Shown here piece by piece: positions 51,755 through 61,760 of a stretch of 64,000 nucleotides of DNA. The stretch covers positions 992,001 through 1,056,000 of the forward strand of contig NW_027469102.1 of the NCBI RefSeq assembly GCF_051020765.1, read 5' to 3'. Source of the DNA: Lasioglossum baleicum. Lineage: Eukaryota; Arthropoda; Insecta; Hymenoptera; Halictidae. The notes beneath the pieces were generated by a model that was not told where the DNA came from, did no database searches, and worked only from the letters and a program-made list of their open reading frames with translations. The first letter of the stretch is position 1. Every line of letters begins with the position of its first letter. Both the position numbers and the translations under genes were made by a program.

Positions 51755-52005
51755 GTGTTCTACTTGACTAGCCTGCGGGATGCATCCTCTCGCACGTGTA
51801 TTTGCTCGACTAGCCTGCGGGATGCATCCTCTCGCACGTGTTTGTGCTCGACTAGCCTGCGGGATGCATCCTCTCGCACGTGTTTTTACTCGACTAGCCT
51901 GCGGGATGCATCCTCTCGCACGTGTTTTTGCTCGACTAGCCTGCGGGATGCATCCTCTCGCACGTGTTTGTGCTCGACTAGCCTGCGGGATGCATCCTCT
52001 CGCAC
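51755..52005 (+). repeat. Marker-bounded unit 13 (251 bp)
   Basis: This is the third copy of the six-unit cassette, 3,853 bp after unit 10, again with TGTATTTG, TGTTTGTG, A-type, G-type, TGTTTGTG and the marker, and without any 24-bp block. Confidence 0.88.
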
Positions 52006-52928
52006 GTGTTCTACTTGACTAGCCTGCGGGATGCATCCTCTCGCACGTGTATTTGCTCGACTAGCCTGCGGGATGCATCCTCTCGCACGTGTTTGTGCTC
52101 GACTAGCCTGCGGGATGCATCCTCTCGCACGTGTTTTTACTTGACTAGCCTGCGGGATGCATCCTCTCGCACGTGTTTCTGCTCGACTAGCCTGCGGGAT
52201 GCATCCTCTCGCACGTGTTTTTGCTCGACTAGCCTGCGGGATGCATCCTTTCGCACGTGTTTTTGCTCGACTAGCCTGCGGGATGCATCCTCTCGCACGT
52301 GTTTTTGCTCGACTAGCCTGCGGGATGCATCCTCTCGCACGTGTTTTTGCTCGACTAGCCTGCGGGATGCATCCTCTCGCACGTGTTTTTGCTCGACTAG
52401 CCATGCGCGTCCCAAAAAACCTGCGCATGCGCATCCCAAAAAACCTGCGCATGCGCATCCCACAAAACCTCGCACGTGTTTTTACTCGACTAGCCTGCGG
52501 GATGCATCCTCTCGCACGTGTTTTTACTCGACTAGCCTGCGGGATGCATCCTCTCGCACGTGTTTTTACTCGACTAGCCTGCGGGATGCATCCTCTCGCA
52601 CGTGTTTTTGCTCGACTAGCCTGCGGGATGCATCCTCTCGCACGTGTTTTTGCTCGACTAGCCATGCGCATCCCAAAAAACCTGTGCATGCGCATCCCAA
52701 AAAACCTGCGCATGCGCATCCCACAAAACCTGCGCATGCGCATCCCACAAAACTTCGCACGTGTTTTTACTCGACTAGCCTGCGGTATGCATCCTCTCGC
52801 ACGTGTTTTTACTCGACTAGCCTGCGGGATGCATCCTCTCGCACGTGTTTTTGCTCGACTAGCCTGCGGGATGCATCCTCTCGCACGTGTTTGTGCTCGA
52901 CTAGCCTGCGGGATGCATCCTCTCGCAC
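52006..52928 (+). repeat. Marker-bounded unit 14 (923 bp)
   Basis: Blocks are 52403-52469 (3 units, ATGCGCGTCCC start) and 52664-52754 (4). It is unit 8 or 11 with one extra 24-bp unit in the first block, which explains the 923 against 899 bp. It has CTAGCCTG where units 8 and 11 have CTAGACTG, and one private TGTTTCTGC form near 52,178. Confidence 0.86.
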
Positions 52929-55844
52929 GTGTTCTACTTGACTAGCCTGCGGGATGCATCCTCTCGCACGTGTATTTGCTCGACTAGCCTGCGGGATGCA
53001 TCCTCTCGCACGTGTTTGTGCTCGACTAGCCTGCGGGATGCATCCTCTCGCACGTGTTTTTACTTGACCAGCCTGCGGGATGCATCCTCTCGCACGTGTT
53101 TTTGCTCGACTAGCCTGCGGGATGCATCCTCTCGCACGTGTTTTTGCTCGACTAGCCTGCGGGATGCATCCTCTCGCACGTGTTTTTACTCGACTAGCCT
53201 GCGGGATGCATCCTCTCGCACGTGTTTTTGCTCGACTAGCCTGCGGGATGCATCCTCTCGCACGTGTTTTTGCTCGACTAGCCTGCGGGATGCATCCTCT
53301 CGCACGTGTTTTTGCTCGACTAGCCTGCGGGATGCATCCTCTCGCACGTGTTTTTGCTCGACTAGCCATGCGCGTCCCAAAAAACCTGCGCATGCGCATC
53401 ACAAAAAACCTGCGCATGCGCATCCCACAAAACCTCGCACGTGTTTTTACTCGACTAGCCCGCGGGATGCATCCTCTCGCACGTGTTTTTACTCGACTAG
53501 CCTGCAGGATGCATCCTCTCGCACGAGTTTTTACTCGACTAGCCTGCGGGATGCATCCTCTCGCACGTGTTTTTACTCGACTAGCCTGCGGGACGCATCC
53601 TCTCGCACGTGTTTTTACTCGACTAGTCTGCGGGATGCATCCTCTCGCACGTGTTTTTGCTCGACTAGCCTGCGGGATGCATACTCTCGCACGTGTTTTT
53701 GCTCGACTAGCCTGCGGGATGCATCCTCTCGCACGTGTTTTTGCTCGACTAGCCTGCGGGATGCATCCTCTCGCACGTGTTTTTGCTCGACTAGCCTGCG
53801 GGATGCATCCTCTCGCACGTGTTTTTGCTCGACTAGCCTGCGGGACGCATCCTCTCACACGTGTTTTTACTCGACTAGCCTGCGGGATGCATCCTCTCGC
53901 ACGTGTTTTTACTCGACTAGCCTGCGGGAAGCATCCTCTTGCACGTGTTTTTACTCGACTAGCCTGCGGGATGCATCCTCTCGAACGTGTTTTTACTCGA
54001 CTAGCCTGCGGGAAGCATCCTCTCGCACGTGTTTTTACTCGACTAGTCTGCGGGAAGCATCCTCTCGCACGTGTTTTTACTCGACTAGCCTGCGGGAAGC
54101 ATCCTCTCGCACGTGTTTTTACTCGACTAGTCTGCGGGAAGCATCCTCTCGCACGTGTTTTTACTCGACTAGTCTGCGGGATGCATCCTCTCGCACGTGT
54201 TTTTGCTCGACTAGCCTGCGGGATGCATCCTCTCCCACGTGTTTTTGCTCGACTAGCCTGCGGGATGCATCCTCTCGCACGTGTTTTTGCTCGACTAGCC
54301 TGCGGGATGCATCCTCTCGCACGTGTTTTTGCTCGACTAGCCATGCGCATCCCAAAAAACCTGCGCATGCGCATCCCACAAAACCTCGCACGTGTTTTTA
54401 CTCGACTAGCCTTTGGGATGCATCCTCTCGCACGTGTTTTTACTCGAGTAGCCTGCGGGATGCATCCTCTCGCACCTGTTTTTACTCGACTAGCCTGCGG
54501 GATGCATCCTCTCGCACGTGTTTTTGCTCGACTAGCCTGCGGGATGCATCCTCTCGCACGTGTTTTTGCTCGACTAGCCTGCGGGATGCATCCTCTCGCA
54601 CGTGTTTTTGCTCGACTAGCCTGCGGGATGCATCCTCTCGCACGTGTTTTTACTCGACTAGCCTTCGGGATGCATCCTCTCGCACGTGTTTTTACTCGAC
54701 TAGCCTGCGGGACGCATCCTCTCGCACGTGTTTTTACTCGACTAGCCTGCGGGAAGCATCCTCTCGCACGTGTTTTTACTCGACTAGTCTTGCGGGATGC
54801 ATCCTCTCGCACGTGTTTTTGCTCGACTAGCCTGCGGGATGCATCCTCTCGCACGTGTTTTTGCTCGACTAGCCTGCGGGATGCATCCTCTCGCACGTGT
54901 ATTTGCTCGACTAGCCTGCGGGATGCATCCTCTCGCACGTGTTTGTGCTCGACTAGCCTGCGGGATGCATCCTCTCGCACGTGTTTTTACTTGACTAGCC
55001 TGCGGGATGCATCCTCTCGCACGTGTTTTTGCTCGACTAGCCTGCGGGATGCATCCTCTCGCACGTGTTTTTGCTCGACTAGCCTGCGGGATGCATCCTC
55101 TCGCACATGTTTTTACTCGACTAGCCTGCGGGATGCATCCTTTCGCACGTGTTTTTGCTCGACTAGCCTGCGGGATGCATCCTCTCGCACGTGTTTTTGC
55201 TCGACTAGCCTGCGGGATGCATCCTCTCGCATGTGTTTTTGCTCGACTAGCCTGCGGGATGCATCCTCTCGCACGTGTTTTTGCTCGACTAGCCATGCGC
55301 GTCCCAAAAAACCTGCGCATGCGCATCCCAAAAAACCTGCGCATGCGCATCCCAAAAAACCTGCGCATGCGCATCCCACAAAACCTCGCACGTGTTTTTA
55401 CTCGACTAGCCTGCGGGATGCATCCTCCCGCACGTGTTTTTACTCGACTAGCCTGCGGGATGCATCCTCTCGCACGTGTTTTTACTCGACTAGCCTGCGG
55501 GATGCATCCTCTCGCACGTGTTTTTGCTCGACTAGCCTGCGGGATGCATCCTCTCGCACGTGTTTTTGCTCGACTAGCCATGCGCATCCCAAAAAACCTG
55601 TGCATGCGCATCCCAAAAAACCTGCGCATGCGCATCCCACAAAACCTGCGCATGGGCATCCCACAAAACTTCGCACGTGTTTTTACTCGACTAGCCTGCG
55701 GGATGCATCCTCTCGCACGTGTTTTTACTCGACTAGCCTGCGGGATGCATCCTCTCGCACGTGTTTTTGCTCGACTAGCCTGCGGGATGCATCCTCTCGC
55801 ACGTGTTTGTGCTCGACTAGCCTGCGGGATGCATCCTCTCGCAC
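52929..55844 (+). repeat. Marker-bounded unit 15 (2,916 bp), best reference for the variant order
   Basis: Blocks are 53368-53434 (3 units, CATCACAAAAAA), 54343-54385 (2), 55295-55385 (4) and 55580-55670 (4, GCATGGGCATC). In order it shows the TGTATTTG/TGTTTGTG/ACTTGACC start, CCTGCAGG with CACGAG near 53,505, GCATACTC near 53,682, CTCACACG near 53,855, CTCTTGCACG near 53,938, a GGAAGC/SpeI run at about 54,010-54,180, CTCCCACG near 54,232, CCTTTGGG near 54,412, XhoI near 54,448, CCTTCGGG near 54,664, a second trio at 54,900-54,995, CACATG near 55,105, CCTTTCG near 55,141 and GCATGTG near 55,230. One extra T stands near 54,791 (AGTCTTGCGGG). Confidence 0.86.
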
Positions 55845-58056
55845 GTGTTCTACTTGACTAGCCTGCGGGATGCATCCTCTCGCACGTGTATTTGCTCGAC
55901 TAGCCTGCGGGATGCATCCTCTCGCACGTGTTTGTGCTCGACTAGCCTGCGGGATGCATCCTCTCGCACGTGTTTTTGCTCGACTAGCCTGGGGGATGCA
56001 TCCTCTCGCACGTGTTTTTGCTCGACTAGCCTGCGGGATGCACCCTCTCGCACGTGTTTTTGCTCGACTAGCCTGCGGGATGCATCCTCTCGCACGTGTT
56101 TTTGCTCGACTAGCCATGCGCGTCCCAAAAAACCTGCGCATGCGCATCCCAAAAAACCTGCGCATGCGCATCCCACAAAACCTCGCACGTGTTTTTACTC
56201 GACTAGCCTGCGGGATGCATCCTCTCGCACGTGTTTTTACTCGACTAGCCTGCAGGATGCATCCTCTCGCACGAGTTTTTACTCGACTAGCCTGCGGGAT
56301 GCATCCTCTCGCACGTGTTTTTGCTCGACTAGCCTGCGGGATGCATCCTCTCGCACGTGTTTTTACTCGACTAGCCTGCGGGATTCATCCTCTCGCACGT
56401 GTTTTTACTCGACTAGCCTGCGGGATGCATCCTCTCGCACGTGTTTTTACTCGACTAGCCTGCGGGATGCATCCTCTCGCACGTGTTTTTACTCGACTAG
56501 CCTGCGGGATGCATCCTCTCGCACGTGTTTTTGCTCGACTAGCCTGCGGGATGCATCCTCTCGCACGTGTTTTTACTTGACTAGAATGCGGGATGCATCC
56601 TCTCGCACGTGTTTTTGCTCGACTAGCCTGCGGGATGCATCCTCTCGCACGTGTTTTTGCTCGACTAGCCTGCGGGATGCATCCTCTTGCACGTGTTTTT
56701 GCTCGACTAGCCATGCGCATCCCAAAAAACCTGTGCATGCGCATCCCAAAAAACCTGCGCATGCGCATCCCACAAAACCTGCGCATGCGCATCCCACAAA
56801 ACTTCGCACGTGTTTTTACTCGACTAGCCTGCGGGATGCATCCTCTCGCACGTGTTTTTACTCGACTAGCCTGCGGGATGCATCCTCTCGCACGTGTTTG
56901 TGCTCGACTAGCCTGCGGGATGCATCCTCTCGCACGTGTTTTTACTTGACTAGCCTGCGGGATGCATCCTCTCGCACGTGTTTTTGCTCGACTAGCCTGC
57001 GGGATGCATTCTCTCGCACGTGTTTTTGCTCGACTAGCCTGCGGGATGCATCCTCTCGCACGTGTTTTTACTCGACTAGCCTGCGGGATGCATCCTCTCG
57101 CACGTGTTTTTGCTCGACTAGCCTGCGGGATGCATCCTCTCGCACGTGTTTTTACTCGACTAGCCTGCGGGATTCATCCTCTCGCACGTGCTTTTACTCG
57201 ACTAGCCTGCGGGATGCATCCTCTCGCACGTGTTTTTGCTCGACTAGCCTGCAGGATTCATCCTCTCGCACGTGTTTTTACTCGACTAGCCTGCGGGATG
57301 CATCCTCTCGCACGTGTTTTTACTCGACTAGCCTGCGGGACGCATCCTCTCGCACGTGTTTTTACTCGACTAGTCTGCGGGAAGCATCCTCTCGCACGTG
57401 TTTTTACTCGACTAGTCTGCGGGATGCATCCTCTCGCACGTGTTTTTGCTCGACTAGCCTGCGGGATGCATCCTCTCGCACGTGTATTTGCTCGACTAGC
57501 CTGCGGGATGCATCCTCTCGCACGTGTTTGTGCTCGACTAGCCTGCGGGATGCATCCTCTCGCACGTGTTTTTGCTCGACTAGCCTGCGGGATGCATCCT
57601 CTCGCACGTGTTTTTGCTCGACTAGCCTGCGGGATGCATCCTCTCGCACGTGTTTTTGCTCGACTAGCCTGCGGGATGCATCCTCTCGCACGTGTTTTTG
57701 CTCGACTAGCCATGCGCGTCCCAAAAAACCTGCGCATGCGCATCCCAAAAAACCTGCGCATGCGCATCCCACAAAACCTCGCACGTGTTTTTACTCGACT
57801 AGCCTGCGGGATGCATCCTCTCGCACGTGTTTTTACTCGACTAGCCTGCAGGATGCATCCTCTCGCACGAGTTTTTACTCGACTAGCCTGCGGGATGCAT
57901 CCTCTCGCACGTGTTTTTGCTCGACTAGCCTGCGGGATGCATCCTCTCGCACGTGTTTTTACTCGACTAGCCTGCGGGATTCATCCTCTCGCACGTGTCT
58001 TTACTCGACTAGCCTGCGGGATGCATCCTCTCACACGTGTTTTTGCTCGACTAGCC
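55845..58056 (+). repeat. Tail segment with a roughly 1,596-bp repeat
   Basis: After the last marker the order changes. Blocks are 56116-56182 (3 units), 56713-56803 (4) and 57712-57778 (3). The ATGCGCGTCCC blocks at 56116 and 57712 and their right flanks, including CCTGCAGG with CACGAG, repeat at 1,596 bp (38 units). Private forms are CTGGGGGATGC near 55,991, GCACCCTCTCG near 56,042, CTAGAATGCG near 56,583, GCATTCTCTCG near 57,008 and GTGTCTTTACTCG near 57,998. The segment mixes features of the marker-bounded region with GGATTC and GTGCTTTTA runs typical of 2-9 kb. Confidence 0.8.
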
Positions 58057-59457
58057 ATGCGCATCCCAAAAAACCTGTGCATGCGCATCCCAAAAAACCT
58101 GCGCATGCGCATCCCACAAAACTTCGCACGTGTTTTTACTCGACTAGCCTGCGGGATGCATCCTCTCGCACGTGTTTTTACTCGACTAGCCTGCGGGATG
58201 CATCCTCTCGCACGTGTTTGTGCTCGACTAGCCTGCGGGATGCATCCTCTCGCACGTGTTTTTACTTGACTAGGCTGCGGGATGCATCCTCTCGCACGTG
58301 TTTTTGCTCGACTAGCCTGCGGGATGCATCCTCTCGCACGTGTTTTTGCTCGACTAGCCTGCGGGATGCATCCTCTCGCACGTGTTTTTACTCGACAAGC
58401 CTGCGGGATGCATCCTCTCGCACGTGTTTTTGCTCGACTAGCCTGCGGGATGCATCCTCTCGCACGTGTTTTTACTCGACTAGCCTGCGGGATTCATCTC
58501 GCACGTGCTTTTACTCGACTAGCCTGCGGGATGCATCCTCTCGCACGTGTTTTTGCTCGACTAGCCTGCAGGATTCATCCTCTCGCACGTGTTTTTACTC
58601 GACTAGCCTGCGGGATGCATCCTCTCGCACGTGTTTTTACTCGACTAGCCTGCGGGACGCATCCTCTCGCACGTGTTTTTACTCGACTAGTCTGCGGGAT
58701 GCATCCTCTCGCACGTGTTTTTGCTCGACTAGCCTGCGGGATGCATCCTCTCGCACGTGTTTTTGCTCGACTAGCCTGCGGGATGCATCCTCTCGCACGT
58801 GTTTTTGCTCGACTAGCCTGCGGGATGCATCCTCTCGCACGTGTTTTTGCTCGACTAGCCTGCGGGATGCATCCTCTCGCACGTGTTTTTACTCGACTAG
58901 CCATGCGCATCCCAAAAAACCTGCGCATGCGCATCCCAAAAAACCTGCGCATGCGCATCCCACAAAACTTCGCACGTGTTTTTACTCGACTAGCCTGCGG
59001 TATGCATCCTCTCGCACGTGTTTTTGCTCGACTAGCCTGCGGGATGCATCCTCTCGCACGTGTTTTTGCTCGACTAGCCTGCGGGATGCATCCTCTCGCA
59101 CGTGTTTTTACTCGACTAGCCTGCGGGATTCATCCTCTCGCACGTGTTTTTGCTCGACTAGCCTGCGGGATGCATCCTCTCGCTCGTGTTTTTGCTCGAC
59201 TAGCCTGCGGGATGCATCCTCTCGCACGTGTTTTTGCTCGACTAGCCTGCGGGATGCATCCTCTCGCACGTGTTTTTGCTCGACTAGCCTGCGGGATGCA
59301 TCCTCTCGCACGTGTTTTTGCTCGACTAGCCTGCGGGATGCATCCTCTCGCACGTGTTTTTGCTCGACTATCCTGCGGGATGCATCCTCTCGCACGTGTT
59401 TTTGCTCGACTAGCCTGCGGGATGCATCCTCTCGCACGTGTTTTTGCTCGACTAGCC
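58057..59457 (+). repeat. 1,401-bp unit, copy 1
   Basis: Blocks are 58057-58123 (3 units) and 58903-58969 (3). The unit repeats directly at +1,401 (59458 and 60304 blocks). It carries CTAGGCTG near 58,272 and the 3-base loss GATTCATCTCGCACG near 58,494, both first seen near 6,049 and 6,270, and GACAAGCC as near 6,172. It therefore belongs to the same lineage as 5.8-6.6 kb although about 52 kb away. CGCTCGTG near 59,183 and CTATCCTG near 59,370 are further marks. Confidence 0.86.
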
Positions 59458-60400
59458 ATGCGCATCCCAAAAAACCTGTGCATGCGCATCCCAAAAAACC
59501 TGCGCATGCGCATCCCACAAAACTTCGCACGTGTTTTTACTCGACTAGCCTGCGGGATGCATCCTCTCGCACGTGTTTTTACTCGACTAGCCTGCGGGAT
59601 GCATCCTCTCGCACGTGTTTGTGCTCGACTAGCCTGCGGGATGCATCCTCTCGCACGTGTTTTTACTTGACTAGGCTGCGGGATGCATCCTCTCGCACGT
59701 GTTTTTGCTCGACTAGCCTGCGGGATGCATCCTCTCGCACGTGTTTTTGCTCGACTAGCCTGCGGGATGCATCCTCTCGCACGTGTTTTTACTCGACAAG
59801 CCTGCGGTATGCATCCTCTCGCACGTGTTTTTGCTCGACTAGCCTGCGGGATGCATCCTCTCGCACGTGTTTTTACTCGACTAGCCTGCGGGATTCATCT
59901 CGCACGTGCTTTTACTCGACTAGCCTGCGGGATGCATCCTCTCGCACGTGTTTTTGCTCGACTAGCCTGCAGGATTCATCCTCTCGCACGTGTTTTTACT
60001 CGACTAGCCTGCGGGATGCATCCTCTCGCACGTGTTTTTACTCGACTAGCCTGCGGGACGCATCCTCTCGCACGTGTTTTTACTCGACTAGTCTGCGGGA
60101 TGCATCCTCTCGCACGTGTTTTTGCTCGACTAGCCTGCGGGATGCATCCTCTCGCACGTGTTTTTGCTCGACTAGCCTGCGGGATGCATCCTCTCGCACG
60201 TGTTTTTGCTCGACTAGCCTGCGGGATGCATCCTCTCGCACGTGTTTTTGCTCGACTAGCCTGCGGGATGCATCCTCTCGCACGTGTTTTTACTCGACTA
60301 GCCATGCGCATCCCAAAAAACCTGCGCATGCGCATCCCAAAAAACCTGCGCATGCGCATCCCACAAAACTTCGCACGTGTTTTTACTCGACTAGCCTGCG
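59458..60400 (+). repeat. 1,401-bp unit, copy 2 (clean part)
   Basis: Blocks are 59458-59524 (3 units) and 60304-60370 (3). It matches copy 1 base for base over most of its length, including CTAGGCTG, GACAAGCC and the 3-base loss; GCGGTATGC near 59,808 is new. The match continues into the indel-rich region that follows, where the same order of units is recognisable but damaged. Confidence 0.85.
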
Positions 60401-61760
60401 GTATGCATCCTCTCGCACGTGTTTTTGCTCGACTAGCCTGCGGGATGCATCCTCTTCGCACGTGTTTTTGCTCGACTAGCCTGCGGGATGCATCCTCTCG
60501 CACGTGTTTTTACTCGACTAGCCTGCGGGATTCATCCTCTCGCACGTGTTTTTGCTCGACTAGCCTGCGGGATGCATCCTCTCGCTCGTGTTTTTGCTCG
60601 ACTAGCCTGCGGGATGCACTCCTCTCGCACGTGTTTTTGCTCGACTAGCCTGCGGGATGCATCCTCTCTCGGCACGTGTTTTTGCTCGACTAGCCTGCGG
60701 GATGCATCCTCTCGCACGTGTTTTTACTCGACTAGCCTCTGCCGCATCCCAAAAAACCTGCGCAATGCGCATCCCAAAAAACCTGCGCATGCGCATCCCA
60801 CAAAACTTCGCACGTTTTTTTACTCGACTAGCCTGCGGGATGCATCCTCTCGCACGTGTTTTTGCTCGACTAACCTGCGGGATGCATCCTCTCGCACGTG
60901 TTTTTTGCTCGACTAGCCTGCGGGATGCATCCCTCTCGCACCTGTTTTTACTCGACTAGCCTGCGGGATTCATCCTCTCGCACGTGCTTTTACTCGACTA
61001 GCCTGCGGGATGCATCCTCTCGCACGTGTTTTTGCTCGACTAGCCTGCAGGATTCATCCTCTCGCACGTGTTTTTTACTCGACTAGCCTGCGGGATGAAT
61101 CCTCTCGCACGTGTTTTTTGCTCGACTAGCCTGCGGGATGCATCCTCTCGCACGTGTTTTTACTCGACTAGCCTGCGGGATGCATCCTCTCGCACGTGTT
61201 TTTACTCGACTAGCCTGCGGGATGCATCCTCTCGCACGTGTTTTTACTCGACTAGCCTGCGGGAAGCATCCTCTCGCACGTGTTTTTACTCGACTAGACT
61301 GCGGGATGCATCCACTCGCACGTGTTTTTTGCGTCGACTAGCCTGCGGGATGCATCCTCTCGCACGTGTTTTTGCTCGACTAGCCTGCGGGATGCATCCT
61401 CTCGCACGTGTATTTGCTCGACTAGCCTGCGCGGATGCATCCTCTCGCACGTGTTTGTGCTCGACTAGCCTGCGGGATGCATCCTCTCGCACGTGTTTTT
61501 GCTCGACTAGCCTGCGGGATGCATCCTCTCGCACGTGTTTTTACTCGACTAGCCATGCGCATCCCAAAAAACCTGCGCATGCGCATCCCAAAAAACCTGC
61601 GCATGCGCATCCCACAAACTTCGCACGTGTTTTTACTCGACTAGCCTGCGGGATGCATCCTCTCGCACGTGTTTTTACTCGACTAGCCTGCGGGATGCAT
61701 CCTCTCGCACGTGTTTTTGCTCGACTAGCCTGCGGGATGCATCCTCTCGCACGTGTTTTT
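60401..61760 (+). repeat. Indel-rich stretch of the array
   Basis: About 15 small indels and several substitutions fall in 1.36 kb, whereas the rest of the window has very few. Examples are CTCTTCGCACG near 60,455, GCACTCCTC near 60,619, CTCTCTCGGCACG near 60,668, GTGTTTTTTGCTCG near 60,901, 61,110 and 61,755, CATCCCTCTCGC near 60,931, TTTGCGTCGAC near 61,331, CTGCGCGGATGC near 61,430 and CCCACAAACT near 61,615. Blocks are 60738-60807 (damaged) and 61555-61620 (3 units, one base short). Most changes are an added T in the T run or one added base. This suggests low consensus quality or a patched join; an old decayed segment is the alternative. Confidence 0.85.
60738..60807 (+). repeat. Damaged 24-bp block
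   Basis: The entry CTAGCCATGCGCATCCC is replaced by CTAGCCTCTGCCGCATCCC, and the next joint has an extra A (GCGCAATGCGC). The remaining two units are normal and the exit is CTTCGC, but the following CACGTG is CACGTT with a longer T run. In the 1,401-bp copies the matching blocks at 58,903 and 60,304 are intact. Confidence 0.78.

Larger units (their letters stand above)
18318..55857 (+). other. Seventeen GTTCTACTTG marker units (1-nt-deleted 42-bp unit)
   Basis: A normal unit reads GTGTTTTTACTTGAC; the marker reads GTGTTCTACTTGAC, one base shorter, so the unit is 41 bp. GTG of the marker starts at 18318, 24869, 27751, 31239, 32783, 36277, 37358, 42517, 42768, 43667, 47902, 48153, 49052, 51755, 52006, 52929 and 55845. 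None is present before 18.3 kb or after 55.9 kb. Each is nearly always preceded by a TGTTTGTG unit and followed by TGTATTTG. The spacings are 6551, 2882, 3488, 1544, 3494, 1081, 5159, 251, 899, 4235, 251, 899, 2703, 251, 923 and 2916. The marker is the best natural boundary for the higher-order units and shifts the period by one base. Confidence 0.93.

Noticed and set aside
60401..61760. Indel-rich stretch as a true array boundary
   Set aside because: The same units continue on both sides with the normal order of variants, so it is not an edge; poor consensus is the simpler explanation.
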